Assembly: GCA_035263845.1 (NCBI GenBank)
Contig: DATFQY010000005.1
Location: 18,313 to 82,312, forward strand
Direction of reading: 5' to 3'
From: JAWOLE01 sp035263845
Lineage (GTDB): Bacteria; Acidobacteriota; Thermoanaerobaculia; UBA5066; Gp7-AA6
DNA length: 64,000 nucleotides
Part shown: piece by piece, positions 46,846-56,500 of the stretch
Layout of the letters: the number at the start of each line of letters is the position of its first letter
Position numbering within the stretch: the stretch's first letter is position 1
The notes under the pieces: model-generated
Told to the model about the DNA's origin: nothing
What the model saw: only the letters and a program-made list of their open reading frames with translations
The model's database searches: none
Made by a program: the position numbers and the translations under genes

Positions 46846-48388
46846 TTAGAGCGTTGCGAGGAGACGGCGAAGGGCTTCTTCCTTGCGGCTCTGCTGCTGC
46901 TGGCGGTCGTGGAGGACCGGAGGGGCGGCGCGGTCGTGGCACTCCGAGGGGACCAGGCGGCATCGCTCGCAGGTCAGGTTGACGTCGGAGCGCGGCACGG
47001 CGGGGTCGTCCCAGAAGCGGATCTTCTCGCGAAGCGCGTCGTCCAGGAGGAAGCCGAGCGAGACGCTGGAGCTCGCGCCGTCGGTCAAGGCGAGCGGGCG
47101 GGCCATCGCGATAACGAAGAATTCGGCCCCCGTGTCGAGAAAGCGGGACCGCTGGGCCATGACGGCGGGGCCGCCGCGCCGCTTGCCGCGCCGGGACATG
47201 TCGTGGAGCAGGCGCAGGACCGGCCAGCGCCGGCAGTACGTCTCGGCCGAGCCGACGCCGTGCGGAACCGGAACCCGCGAAAGGTTGAAGACCTTGGTCA
47301 GCGCCGGCCCGCCGGTCCGCGGCGACTGGGAAAACCGCATGAAGAAAATCTCCCGCAGCCCGAAGAATCGCGGCACGAGCTGCGTCAGCCGGTAGAAGAA
47401 CGTCTCGGGCGTCGCGTCGTAGCGCCGCATCCCGTCGGCCAGCGCCGCGCCGTCCCACTTTGGCCGAGCGAAGAACCGGGCGAGGTCTTCGCGAAGGACG
47501 TCCCGTCCGATCAGGAGCGCCCCGGCGAAGTAGGAGGCCTTGAAGTTGTTCAGGACCTGCTCGAAGGACTCGACCTTGATCCAGGTCGAGGTTGCCGGCC
47601 GTTCCTTCAGGCCGAGCACCCGGTAGCCGATCTCGCGGGCCGCGACGAACGCCTTCTGGGAGGGCATCAGGCGGCCGTTGACGAGCAGGCGCGGCCGCGG
47701 GCCGTCCCGGAAGACCGAGCGGAGGCTCTTGAGGTCCGGGTCCGCGGGCAAGGTCTCGACGTCCAGCTCGTAGCCGTAGTCCCGCTCGAGCACGGCGCGG
47801 AGGCGCGAGAAGGACGGCGGTGTCCGGCCGGACCAGCCCCGCGCCCGGCGCAGCGACGCCGCGGCGTCCTCCAGCTCCTCGAAGTAGTTGGCGTGCATCT
47901 GCTGGTAGGAGCGAAGCGCGGCCAGCAGGAAGTGCTCGGCGTGGACGTCGTAAATCCTCCCGACCTCCAGGAAGGTCCGCAGGAGCGCCCCAGCCTTCGT
48001 CGGGTCCTGGGTGACCAGGTCGAAGAGGTCCTGCGGCTCGACTCCGAAGAGGTCGAAGGGGAACTCGCGCAGCAGGCTCGAGGAGAAGACGGCCTTGACC
48101 GGGTCGAGCTCCTCCCCGACCTGGAGCGTGACGAGCGAGTCGAAGGGGACGTCCAGGGCGCGGGCGAGCTCGATCAGCTTGCCCGGCTTCGGGTACTTCT
48201 TCCCCTTCTCGATCTCCGAGAGGTAGGACACGGAGAGCCCCGAGCGGGCGGCGATGGCCTTGAGCGGGCGGCCCCGCTCCTTGCGAAGCGTCTTCAGCTT
48301 CAGCCCGAGGATGTAGCGGAGCTGCTCGCCGTCGAGCGAGGGGGAAGGAGCGGGATTCGGCGTCTGGGCGATCGCTGGAGGATAGCAT
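46846..48388 (-). CDS. XRE regulator with IrrE/DUF2083-type C-terminus, frameshifted near the start
   Basis: About 513 residues: an N-terminal HTH (YILGLKLKTLRKERGRPLKAIA, SGLSVSYLSEIEKGKKYPKPGKL) and a long C-terminal part resembling short-chain fatty acyl regulators, with CERCRLVPSEC near the end. No ATG, GTG or TTG opens the HTH frame upstream of its conserved start. ATG 48388 is in another frame. Removing one base from the G5 run at 48340-48344 joins ATG 48388 smoothly to SLDGEQLRYILG, so a single-base insertion (sequencing error, mutation or slippage) is likely. Its promoter region is shared with the divergent methyltransferase gene. Confidence 0.7.
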
Positions 48389-48450
48389 CCGCGGCCAGCG
48401 AATTTTCGCCGGCCGCGACGCTCGCCGCCCGGGACGGACCGGAATGCCTG

Positions 48451-48456
48451 TAAGGT
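48451..48456 (+). promoter_or_regulatory. -10-like hexamer, leaderless start of the methyltransferase
   Basis: TAAGGT lies exactly six bases before GTG 48463 and no Shine-Dalgarno sequence is present. Confidence 0.4.
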
Positions 48457-48462
48457 TTCGCC

Positions 48463-49209
48463 GTGGCGTCCTTCGCGGACCATTTCTCGAAGCGGTCCCC
48501 GGACTACGCCCGCTACCGCCCCGGCTATCCCGACGCGCTCTTCGACTTCGTGGCGGAGCTCGCCCCCGGCCGGGCGCTGGCGTGGGATTGCGCGACGGGG
48601 AGCGGACAGGCCGCCGCGGGGCTCGCGGGGCGCTTCGAGACGGTCCTCGCCACCGATGCGAGCTTCGGCCAGATCCGGAGCGCCGTCCGCCATCCGGCCA
48701 TCCGCTACGCCGCGGCGACGGCGGAAGCGGCGCCCCTCGCGTCCGGCTCTGCGGCGGCCGTCACCTCCGCGCAGGCTCTTCACTGGTTCGACCGGCCGCG
48801 GTTCTGGGAGGAGGTTCGGCGGGTCCTCGTTCCGGGCGGCGTCGTCGCGATCTGGTCTTACCACGGGTTTCACGTCACGCCGGAAGTGGAGGCCGTCGTC
48901 CACCGACTCTACCGCGACGTCGTCGGCCCGTACTGGCCGCCCGAGCGGGCGATCGTCGAGAGGGGGTACCAGGAGCTCGAGTTCCCGTTCGACCGGGTGG
49001 ATCCGCCGGGCCTGGTGCTCGAGAAACGCTGGGACCTGGCGGCGCTCGTGGGGTACCTGCGGACCTGGTCCGCGACTCAGCGCTACGAGGCGGCGCTCGG
49101 AGCGGACCCGATCCCCCTCGTCGCGAAGGACCTGGAGGAGGCTTGGGGGCCTCCCGAGACGGTCCGGCCCTTCCGCTGGGACCTCGACATCCTGCTCGGC
49201 CGGAAGTGA
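48463..49209 (+). CDS. Class I SAM-dependent methyltransferase
   Basis: A 248-residue methyltransferase of the type 11 group. SAM-site motifs are ALAWDCATGSGQAAAGL, VLATDASFGQI, AEAAPLASGSAAAVTSAQALHWFD and VLVPGGVVAIWSY. The SKRSPDYARYRPGYPDALFDFV opening is shared with trans-aconitate methyltransferase-like proteins. Substrate unknown. Its TGA stop is part of a long hairpin and dispersed repeat that follow. Confidence 0.82.
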   Translation: MASFADHFSKRSPDYARYRPGYPDALFDFVAELAPGRALAWDCATGSGQAAAGLAGRFETVLATDASFGQIRSAVRHPAIRYAAATAEAAPLASGSAAAVTSAQALHWFDRPRFWEEVRRVLVPGGVVAIWSYHGFHVTPEVEAVVHRLYRDVVGPYWPPERAIVERGYQELEFPFDRVDPPGLVLEKRWDLAALVGYLRTWSATQRYEAALGADPIPLVAKDLEEAWGPPETVRPFRWDLDILLGRK

Positions 49210-49270
49210 CAAAGGGAGGCGCGAGCCCCCCTTTGTCATCCTGAGGGAAGCGAAGCGACCGAAGGATCTA
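49207..49270. repeat. Hairpin plus dispersed repeat (TCATCCTGAG...GAAGGATCT type)
   Basis: TGACAAAGGG pairs with CCCTTTGTCA (49207-49238), with an inner GGC/GCC stem closed by a GCGA loop. The sequence then continues as TCCTGAGGGAAGCGAAG and GAAGGATCT. The translated form of such elements (RFASLRMT) is very common among spurious proteins in soil-bacterial genomes. I recall it as a dispersed repeat; no second copy is in this window. Confidence 0.6.
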
Positions 49271-49320
49271 CTCGATTGAGCCGCGTGATTCCCTTTCAGA
49301 CCCGTCTCGCCTCTCTGCCA

Positions 49321-49326
49321 TAGAAT
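49321..49326 (+). promoter_or_regulatory. -10 hexamer, leaderless start of moaA
   Basis: TAGAAT lies exactly six bases before the moaA GTG. There is no Shine-Dalgarno sequence and no room for a molybdenum-cofactor riboswitch between the two. Confidence 0.55.
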
Positions 49327-49332
49327 CGGGCC

Positions 49333-50355
49333 GTGGCGACGCTGGATACGTTTCGCAGGCCGCTGAAAAACCTGCGGTTGTCGGTCACGGACCGGTGCAA
49401 CCTGCGCTGCCAGTACTGCATGCCGGAGAGGGACTACGTCTGGCTGCCGCGCAAGGACATCCTGGATTTCGAGGAGATCAGCACGCTCGTGGGCGTCTTC
49501 ACGGAGCTGGGAGTGGACCGGGTCCGGCTGACGGGGGGCGAGCCGCTGGTCCGGCGGGACCTGCCGGAACTCATCCGGCTCCTCGCCGCCAGGCCGGCGT
49601 TGAAGGACCTCGCGCTGACAACCAACGGGGTACTCCTGGCCGAGAAGGCCCGGGAGCTGAAGGACGCGGGCTTGAAGCGCGTCACGGTCAGCCTCGACAC
49701 CTTGCAGCGCGACCGCTTCCAGGCGCTCACCCGATTCGACGACCACGCGCGGGTGTTGGCCGGGATCGAGGCTTCGGCCGGAGCGGGCTTCGAGTCCGTC
49801 AAGATCGACGCGGTCGTCATCCGCGGCGTCAACGAGGACGAGCTGGTGCCGCTGCTCGAATACGGCCGGAGAGTCGGGGCGGAGGTCCGGTTCATCGAGT
49901 ACATGGACGTCGGCGGCGCGACCCAGTGGACGAGGGACAAGGTCGTCTCCCGCGCCGAGATGCTGGGAGCGCTCGCCCGCCACTATGGCCCGATCCAGCC
50001 GGTCGAGGAGAAAACCTCGGCCCCCGCCGAGCGGTTCCGGCTCCCCGACGGGACGATCTTCGGGATCATCGCCTCGACGACGGCGCCTTTCTGCGGCTCC
50101 TGCGACCGCAGCCGGCTGACGGCCGACGGGCTCTGGTACCTCTGCCTCTACGCGGCGCGCGGGATCGACCTACGCGGGCCGCTGCGCGCCGGGGCGTCGG
50201 TCCACGAGATCAAAGAGATCCTCCAGGGCTCCTGGACCCGCCGGGCCGACCGCGGCGCCGAGGAGCGGCTGGCGCTTCGCGAGCGGTCGCCGCTCGTGCC
50301 GCTGACCGCTCTTCGCGGAGACCCTCACCTGGAAATGCACACGCGGGGGGGCTAG
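49333..50355 (+). CDS. moaA: GTP 3',8-cyclase MoaA
   Basis: Radical SAM enzyme for the first step of molybdenum cofactor synthesis, acting with MoaC. The protein is 340 residues. The first iron-sulfur motif is C22-X3-C26-X2-C29 (DRCNLRCQYCMP); the second is C254-X2-C257-X13-C271 (FCGSCDRSRLTADG). The C-terminus ends in GG, as required for activity in this family. GTG 49333 was chosen from the family start and the leaderless -10. The product is needed by the formate dehydrogenase encoded a few kilobases away. Confidence 0.93.
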   Translation: MATLDTFRRPLKNLRLSVTDRCNLRCQYCMPERDYVWLPRKDILDFEEISTLVGVFTELGVDRVRLTGGEPLVRRDLPELIRLLAARPALKDLALTTNGVLLAEKARELKDAGLKRVTVSLDTLQRDRFQALTRFDDHARVLAGIEASAGAGFESVKIDAVVIRGVNEDELVPLLEYGRRVGAEVRFIEYMDVGGATQWTRDKVVSRAEMLGALARHYGPIQPVEEKTSAPAERFRLPDGTIFGIIASTTAPFCGSCDRSRLTADGLWYLCLYAARGIDLRGPLRAGASVHEIKEILQGSWTRRADRGAEERLALRERSPLVPLTALRGDPHLEMHTRGG

Positions 50356-50359
50356 GCGG

Positions 50360-50665
50360 GTGGACGAGCCGGGATCGGATCGGCCCGCGCCCCTCCGAGC
50401 GCTCATCAATCCCCAGGTCCAGTCCTTCGAGCGCTTTCTGATCCGGACGCGCGGCGGCATCAACACCCAGTCGGCATGGCGGCTGTCGGTGACCTGCGGC
50501 GAAGGGCAGGGGGCGATCGTCTTCATCGAGATCGGGCCGGGGGAGGCGTTCTACCGCGGGGAAGGGGTTTTCCTGGGGTGGACGCAGGAGCAGATGGCGG
50601 CGGCTTACATGGCGCTGCTGCCGAAGTCGGAGGAGCCGCCGTTCGAGATTCCGCAGCTGGGGTAG
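50360..50665 (+). CDS. Small uncharacterised protein after moaA
   Basis: A 101-residue soluble protein starting at a GTG four bases after the moaA stop. It has a mixed alpha/beta look (FERFLIRTRGGINTQSAW, then GQGAIVFIEIGPGEAFYRGEG and a short helix) without cysteines or signal peptide. I do not recognise it. The tight spacing suggests co-expression with moaA and perhaps a link to cofactor metabolism, but that is inference. Its 3' end faces the formate dehydrogenase cluster. Confidence 0.5.
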   Translation: MDEPGSDRPAPLRALINPQVQSFERFLIRTRGGINTQSAWRLSVTCGEGQGAIVFIEIGPGEAFYRGEGVFLGWTQEQMAAAYMALLPKSEEPPFEIPQLG

Positions 50666-50677
50666 GCGCGGTAGTCC

Positions 50678-51172
50678 TCAGCCTTTTGGAGCGGCGGCCT
50701 CCAGGAGCTTCCACTCTTCCGGCGTGAGGTGGGGGGCGGCGGCGGGGAAGTAGACGCCGGCCATTTCCGATTCGTGGGCGGAGAAGCGGCGGGCGAGGTT
50801 CTCGATCAGGCCGAGCAGGTCCGAGAGTGGCGCGCCGCGCGAGACCTCCTCGGAGAGGAACCGGGCCAGCTCCCGCACTTGCACGCAGTTGAGGCGCAGC
50901 TCCCGCCGGGGATCGCGTCCCGGCACTCCGGCGTGCAGGACCGCGGGAAGAAGCACGGCTTCCTCCGCCTCGGTCCACCGTTTCACGCACAAGTGAAAGT
51001 CGGCCAGCGCGACCCGGTACGCCTCCGTGTCCCGCCGATCGAAGGCTCCCCGGAAATCCTCGAACCGGGACCGAAGCGAACTCTGTGCCCCTGTGAGACC
51101 CTCGACGCTTCTTTCCACCTCTAACCCTGGACCGTTCTCTGACCCCGGAGCACGGACATCAGAGTCCGGCAA
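50678..51172 (-). CDS. Hemerythrin-like helical-bundle protein
   Basis: A helical protein of up to 164 residues. FHLCVKRWTEAEEAVLLPAVL and FSAHESEMAGVYFPAA resemble the second and fourth helices of hemerythrin HHE domains. The usual His before EAEE is a Trp, and other ligands are unclear, so iron binding is doubtful. The start is TTG 51172, overlapping the fdhE stop; GTG 51118 is an alternative. It is the last gene of the formate dehydrogenase cluster and may sense or protect it, which is inference. Confidence 0.5.
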   Translation of the reverse strand: MPDSDVRAPGSENGPGLEVERSVEGLTGAQSSLRSRFEDFRGAFDRRDTEAYRVALADFHLCVKRWTEAEEAVLLPAVLHAGVPGRDPRRELRLNCVQVRELARFLSEEVSRGAPLSDLLGLIENLARRFSAHESEMAGVYFPAAAPHLTPEEWKLLEAAAPKG

Positions 51173-51905
51173 GTCCCGGCTCGATCCGCGTATACCCCTG
51201 TTCCACGGCCCACAGGTCCATTGCGATCGAGAGGAGCTCGTCCACCTCCGGGATCGGACGAGCGTCCAGCGAAAGGTCCAGCGACTTCACGTAGCGATGG
51301 CAGGTCTCGCATGCCTCGATCCGGACCGCCGGGTGCCGGTCGTTCTGGAACGAGGGGAGCCGGTACGGGTCCCCCTCGAAGCAGGCGGGACAGAAGATCC
51401 GGTTGATCCTCCACTCCAGCCCGCAGAGCGCGCAGGCCAGCGTCCGCCGCGCCCCTTCCTGGAGCGAGCCCTCCCGTCGAACCGCCATCCACGGCGCGCC
51501 GCCGCAGAAGGGGCACTTGCCCTGCTTGTGCACTCGGTCCGGGGCCAGGTTCCAGGAGCGGAGGAACTCGACGTAGGGACGGAGGATCGCGCGAGAGAGG
51601 TAGTCCTCGGTGGAGGGCCGGTCTCCCGCCCAGTACACGAGGAGCCGCGTGCGCGCCGTCGAAGGCAGGTCGCTGCGCCGCTCTCGCGACTCTTCCGAGA
51701 GGGCCGGCGGGCCCTCCTCCTGCGCATACCGGAGGACCGCGGCGCCGATGCCGGCGAGCCTTTCCGCGTCGTCATCGAGGTGGGCCGTCAGCGCGTCGTC
51801 GCGATGCGCCGCGGCAAGGAGGTCGGCCCCGCGGGCCTGGATCCGGTACAGTCCCGCCGCGAACCGGAGCGGCTCCTCCGCGGCGGCCGCCTGGCGCGCC
51901 AGCAA
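51159..51905 (-). CDS. fdhE: Formate dehydrogenase accessory protein FdhE
   Basis: Rubredoxin-like chaperone needed to make active membrane-bound formate dehydrogenase. Four CXXC motifs are present: C131/C134 (CPFCGG), C158/C161, C172/C175 (FCPACFEG) and C199/C202 (CETCHRY), exactly the FdhE pattern. The start is unclear. TTG 51905 is the first usable codon, but similarity (KLVSEFERRAERAELL) seems to extend about 15 residues upstream to the end of fdnI, where no start codon exists. It follows fdnI by 46 bases on the same strand. Confidence 0.87.
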   Translation of the reverse strand: MLARQAAAAEEPLRFAAGLYRIQARGADLLAAAHRDDALTAHLDDDAERLAGIGAAVLRYAQEEGPPALSEESRERRSDLPSTARTRLLVYWAGDRPSTEDYLSRAILRPYVEFLRSWNLAPDRVHKQGKCPFCGGAPWMAVRREGSLQEGARRTLACALCGLEWRINRIFCPACFEGDPYRLPSFQNDRHPAVRIEACETCHRYVKSLDLSLDARPIPEVDELLSIAMDLWAVEQGYTRIEPGLAGL

Positions 51906-51951
51906 CTCCGCCCGCTCCGCGCGGCGCTCGAATTCCGAGACGAGCTTCGAA

Positions 51952-52653
51952 CTATCCGCGGTCCGGCTCCTGGCCCGTCACCTCGCGGTACCAGCGCCCG
52001 TGGTGCAAGCGCGCCCATCTCTTCGTCACCGTTCCGCGAGTCATCGAAACCAAGGTGCCAGGCTCGGCGACGGTTCCCAGATAGATGTGGATCACGATCA
52101 GCATCGCGAAGAGGATGAACGTGATGTCGTGGATCAGATAGCCGAGTTCCATCAGGAAACGCGGGAAGACGCCCGGAAACCACATGAGCAGCCCGGAAAG
52201 AAGCATGCCGAGCGCGGCGAGACAGACGAGCCAGAACTGGAGCTTCTGACCGCCGTTGTACTTTCCAACGTTGGAATCATCGGTCTCATAGCGCATGTAA
52301 CGCATCGGTAATCGCCACCCGATCCATTCGCGCTCCGAAGAGTCGAGTGACATGTCGGCGAACCAGTGAACGAACATCACGGCGCTGGCGAGGAAGAAAA
52401 CGACGCCCGCCCACGGGTGGATCACGCGGCAGACGGAGAGCCCGCCGAAAAAAGCAGCCATCCATCCGAAAACCGGCGTCCAGATCGGCATGCCCGTGAA
52501 GAGGCAGAGGAAGAACAAGACCGCGACCGTCCAGTGGATCAAGCGCGAAGCCCGGTTGCTGCGGATGATCTCGTTTCCGACGACGATATTTTCCTGGGTT
52601 TGCGCCGCAATCACCGCTTGATCGACGGGGCGGGGACGCTGGTATGCAGCCAT
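51952..52653 (-). CDS. fdnI: Formate dehydrogenase cytochrome b subunit
   Basis: The membrane anchor of FDH-N type enzymes, which passes electrons from the iron-sulfur subunit through two b hemes to menaquinone. The protein is 233 residues with four hydrophobic helices. Candidate heme ligands are His residues in RLIHWTVAVLFF, RVIHPWAGVVFF, MFVHWFADMS and LIHDITFILFAMLIVIHIYLG. GGGGGAAAT stands just before the ATG. It lies 14 bases after fdnH. Confidence 0.9.
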   Translation of the reverse strand: MAAYQRPRPVDQAVIAAQTQENIVVGNEIIRSNRASRLIHWTVAVLFFLCLFTGMPIWTPVFGWMAAFFGGLSVCRVIHPWAGVVFFLASAVMFVHWFADMSLDSSEREWIGWRLPMRYMRYETDDSNVGKYNGGQKLQFWLVCLAALGMLLSGLLMWFPGVFPRFLMELGYLIHDITFILFAMLIVIHIYLGTVAEPGTLVSMTRGTVTKRWARLHHGRWYREVTGQEPDRG

Positions 52654-52667
52654 CGGATTTCCCCCTT

Positions 52668-53558
52668 TCACTGCCGCGTCAGACGGGGAAGGTTCGTGCC
52701 TTCGTCCTCGGATCCCTCGACCTGTTTGCGCCCGTACTTCGTGAAGTGCCCGAAGGCGCCGATGACCGCGCCGAGAATCGCAACGACGCCGAGCGGCCGC
52801 AGCACCGACTTCCAGAATCTCACGAGGAGCGGAACGTGCGGATCTCTCGGGAGGCCGTACCATTCCGGATGGTCGCCGTGCGCGAGCACCGTCACGACTC
52901 CCGTTCCGCCGACTCCCTGAGGGTTGTAGAGCGCTGCCGACTGAAAGCCGGTCGCTTTCAGCTGATCGACGCGCTTGAGCCCCATGGCCACCATGTCGTC
53001 CTTTGTGCCGAACTGGAGGCATCCGGTCGGGCAGGCTTTGATGCACGCCGGCTCCAATCCCACTTCGACGCGGTCCACGCAGAGCGTGCACTTGGCCATC
53101 TTTCCGGTCGTCTGGTGGAAGCGCGGCACGTCGAAGGGACAGCCGGTATGGCAGTAGCCGCAGCCGATGCACTGGTCGGGGTTGACGTCCACAATGCCGT
53201 TGGCGTACTGCACGATCGCGCCCGGCGCGGGGCACGCGGCGAGACATCCCGGCTCGTCGCAGTGCATGCACTGGTCCTTGCGCATGAGCCAGGCGATGCC
53301 GCCGTCGAAGTCCCGCTCGTTGAATCGGATCAGGTTCCAGAACTCGGCGTGGAGCGTCGGCAACGTCTGGTATGTGCCGGTCTGTTCCGTGGCGATGTGC
53401 CGCAGGTCGTTCCACTCGATGCAGGCCGCCTCGCAAGCCTTGCAGCCGATGCATGTGGTCGTGTCGATGTATTTCGAAACTGTCGGGACGCTTCGGATTC
53501 CGGACAGGCTCCCCAGGACGGAAGCGGAGGAGCGGCGGATCTCGAGGTTTTGACTCAT
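52668..53558 (-). CDS. fdnH: Formate dehydrogenase iron-sulfur subunit
   Basis: The electron-transfer subunit with four ferredoxin-type [4Fe-4S] sites. The first is C36-X2-C39-X2-C42-X3-C46 (CIGCKACEAAC); others are QCMHCDEPGCLAACP, QCIGCGYCHTGCPF and KCTLCVDRV...ACIKACPTGC. A C-terminal membrane helix (PLGVVAILGAVIGAFGHF) anchors it to the membrane, as in E. coli FdnH. The protein is 296 residues. It starts 13 bases after fdnG. Confidence 0.93.
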   Translation of the reverse strand: MSQNLEIRRSSASVLGSLSGIRSVPTVSKYIDTTTCIGCKACEAACIEWNDLRHIATEQTGTYQTLPTLHAEFWNLIRFNERDFDGGIAWLMRKDQCMHCDEPGCLAACPAPGAIVQYANGIVDVNPDQCIGCGYCHTGCPFDVPRFHQTTGKMAKCTLCVDRVEVGLEPACIKACPTGCLQFGTKDDMVAMGLKRVDQLKATGFQSAALYNPQGVGGTGVVTVLAHGDHPEWYGLPRDPHVPLLVRFWKSVLRPLGVVAILGAVIGAFGHFTKYGRKQVEGSEDEGTNLPRLTRQ

Positions 53559-53571
53559 GATCGTCCTCCTT

Positions 53572-56500
53572 TCACGCTTTCTCGAGCTTGACCAGGAAGG
53601 CCTTGTACTCGGGCGTCCAGGTGTTCGGGTCCATCGCGGACGGAGTCAGCATGTTGGCGAGCGGCCCGGTGTGGCTCGGATCCCCCGCGTAGCCCCAGTG
53701 GATCGGGAACCCGATCTGCCACACCTCCTTTCCGTCGATCTTCATCGGACGCAATCGTTTGGTGACCATCGCCATTCCCTGGATCGATCCGCGGGCCGAG
53801 GTGACCTTCACCTGGGAGCCGTTCGCAATGCCCTTCTGTTTGGCGAGCTCTTCCGGAATCTCGACGAAAAAGCCGGGCTGGAGCTCGTTCAACACTCCGT
53901 TGTGATGGTGCTGTGTCCAGTAATGGAAGTGTTCCGTAAGCCGGTAGGTCGTGCAAACGACGGGAAAATCTTCTTTCTTGCCGTAGACGTCCTTGTCGGA
54001 GGAAAACTTCTTGGTGGCCGGATTTGTGCTTACTTTCGGGTGAAGCGGGTTATCGACCGGCGCTTCGACCGACTCGTAGTGCTCCGGGAATGGCCCATCG
54101 TTCAGCGCCGAGGCGAAGAGGCGGCCAGTCCCTTCGGGCAACATGATGAAAGCGCCGTACGTGCCGGGAGGAGCATCGGGTTTCATGTCGGGGACGTCGC
54201 CCACCCATTTCTCGCCGTTCCAGACGATGCCAGGGCGCTTCGGATCCCACGGCTTTCCTTCGGCATCGGCCGACGCGCGGTTGTACATGATGCGGCGATT
54301 GGCGGGCCAGGAGAATCCCCAGTTGTGATACATGCCGAGGCCGGTCGGGTCGGCGGTCGAGCGCCGCTGAGCGTTGTTGCCCGCTTCGGTATAGACGCCC
54401 GAGTGGAGCCAGTTGCCGCACATCGTCGATCCGTCGGCCTGCAATTGCGCGAATCCGTCCACCTGCTGGCCGGCGGTCTTTAGCGTCTTTGTCTTGTCCT
54501 TCGGATCGGGGATGTCCTCGAGAGCCCTGCCGTTGATCTCCTTCAAGACATCTCCAAGGTCCGGCTCGACGGGGTTCGTGTAGGCCCACGAGAGATTCGT
54601 GACCGCCTCCGGCAGCGCGCCCCCCTCCTTCTTGTAGAGGTCGCGAACAGCGAGGAACATCCGCGCCAGGATCTCCTGGTCGGACTTGGCCGTTCCGGGC
54701 GGGTCGACCGCCTTCCACTTCCATTGGATCCAGCGCGCGGAGTTCGTGAAAGTACCGTCCTTTTCCGCGAAATCTGCGGCGGGAAGGAGAAATACCTCCG
54801 TTGGGATCGCCGACGGGTCGGGAGGCTCATATTGCTTCGGAGCCTTCCAGAAGCCCGCGGTCTCGGTCTCGACGTTTTCGACGACGATGAGCCACTTCAA
54901 TTTCGAGAGCGCGGCGATCCACTTCTTTGAGTTCGGCCCGAGGCCGACCGGGTTCATGCCGAAGGAGATGAAGCCCTCCGGGCCCTGCTCCTTGCCTCCC
55001 GCGCGCGTCGAATTGCCCCGGTACATGTCGTCGCACATGTACATCCAGGAGTAATTCCCGTCGACTTTCGGGAGCCAGCTGTAGCCGAAGTCGTTGTCCT
55101 TCGTGGCTGCCTTGCCGTACGCGGCCTTCAGCAGCGACACCATGAACTTGTCGTAGTTCTGCCAGTAATTCATCGACGGGGCGAGGAGCTTGGGCGTGTT
55201 GGCGTCGATGTATTCCTTGAGCGTGGTCCACTGAGCGGAGGGGATCTTGAGATACCCGGGCAGGATGTCGAACGTGCCGGCGATATCGGTGGCGCCCTGG
55301 ATGTTGGAATGGCCGCGAAAGGCGTTCACGCCACCTCCCGGCCGGCCGACGTTGCCGAGAATAAGCTGAAGCATCGCGGCGGCGCGGATCATCTGCACTC
55401 CCTTTGAGTGCTGGGTCCAGCCGAGTGCGTACGTGACCGTGCCGGCGCGCTCCGCGTTACCGGTCGAGGTCACGATGTCGCAGACTTTCAGGAACGTGTC
55501 CTTCGGGGTGCCGCAAATCCGTTCGATCATCTCGGGCGTGTAGCGGTCCACGTGCTTCTTCAGGAGGTGCAGCACACACTGCGGGTCCTGCATCGTCGGG
55601 TCGGTCTTCGCCATCCCCTTCTCGTCGAGCTGATACGACCAGGAATCCCTCGCGTACGTTCCCGACTTCTCGTCGAAGCCGGAGAAGAGCCCATCGTTGA
55701 ACCCGTAGGCGGGATTGACGAGGAGCGCCGCGTTGGTGTGCAGCTTGACGTAATCCGCATGGTAACGGTCCTTCTCCAGCGCGTATCGAATGATGCCGAG
55801 AAGAAACGCGGCATCGGTTCCGGAGCGAATCGGCGCATAGAGATCGGCGAGCGCGCCGGTGCGCGTGAAGCGCGGATCGACGGCTACGATCTTGGCCCCG
55901 CGCGTCTTGCGCGCTTCAAGGAACCATTTGAATCCGACCGGGTGATTCTCGGCGGGATTACCGCCCATGGCGAGGATGACGTCGGTGTTCTTGATATCGA
56001 CCCATCCGTTGGTCATCGCCCCCCGACCGAACGTGGCGGCCAAACTGGCCACCGTGGGGCCGTGTCAAAGTCTTGCCTGGGTATCCCGGTACAGTACCCC
56101 CAGGGCCGTGAGGACCTTCCACTGCAGGTAGTTGAATTCGTTGGTGTCGGTGCAGCCGCCGATCCACGCGATGCCGGGGTTGCGGTTGACGACCTGCCCC
56201 TTGGCGTTTTTCGCGACGAAGCACTTGTCGCGCGTCGTCTTGATGTGGCGGGCGATCTTCGCGATCGCGTCGTCCCACGAGATGTCTTCCCACCTGTCTG
56301 AGCCCGGCTTTCGCACCATCGGCTTCGTCAGCCGGTTCTTGTGAGTGATGTCGTCCTTCAGGGTGATCCCTTTTGGACAGAGCGTGCCGCGCGAGACCGG
56401 CTGGTCCGGGTCCCCCTCGACGTGGACGACCGCGGCCTTCGCGTTGCGGGATTTGTCGCCGAGGGTGTGAAGGATGACGCCGCATCCGACGGCACAGTAG

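Noticed and set aside
49209..49333. Molybdenum-cofactor riboswitch upstream of moaA
   Set aside because: The interval is occupied by a dispersed repeat and a -10 element six bases from the start; no riboswitch-like fold is seen.
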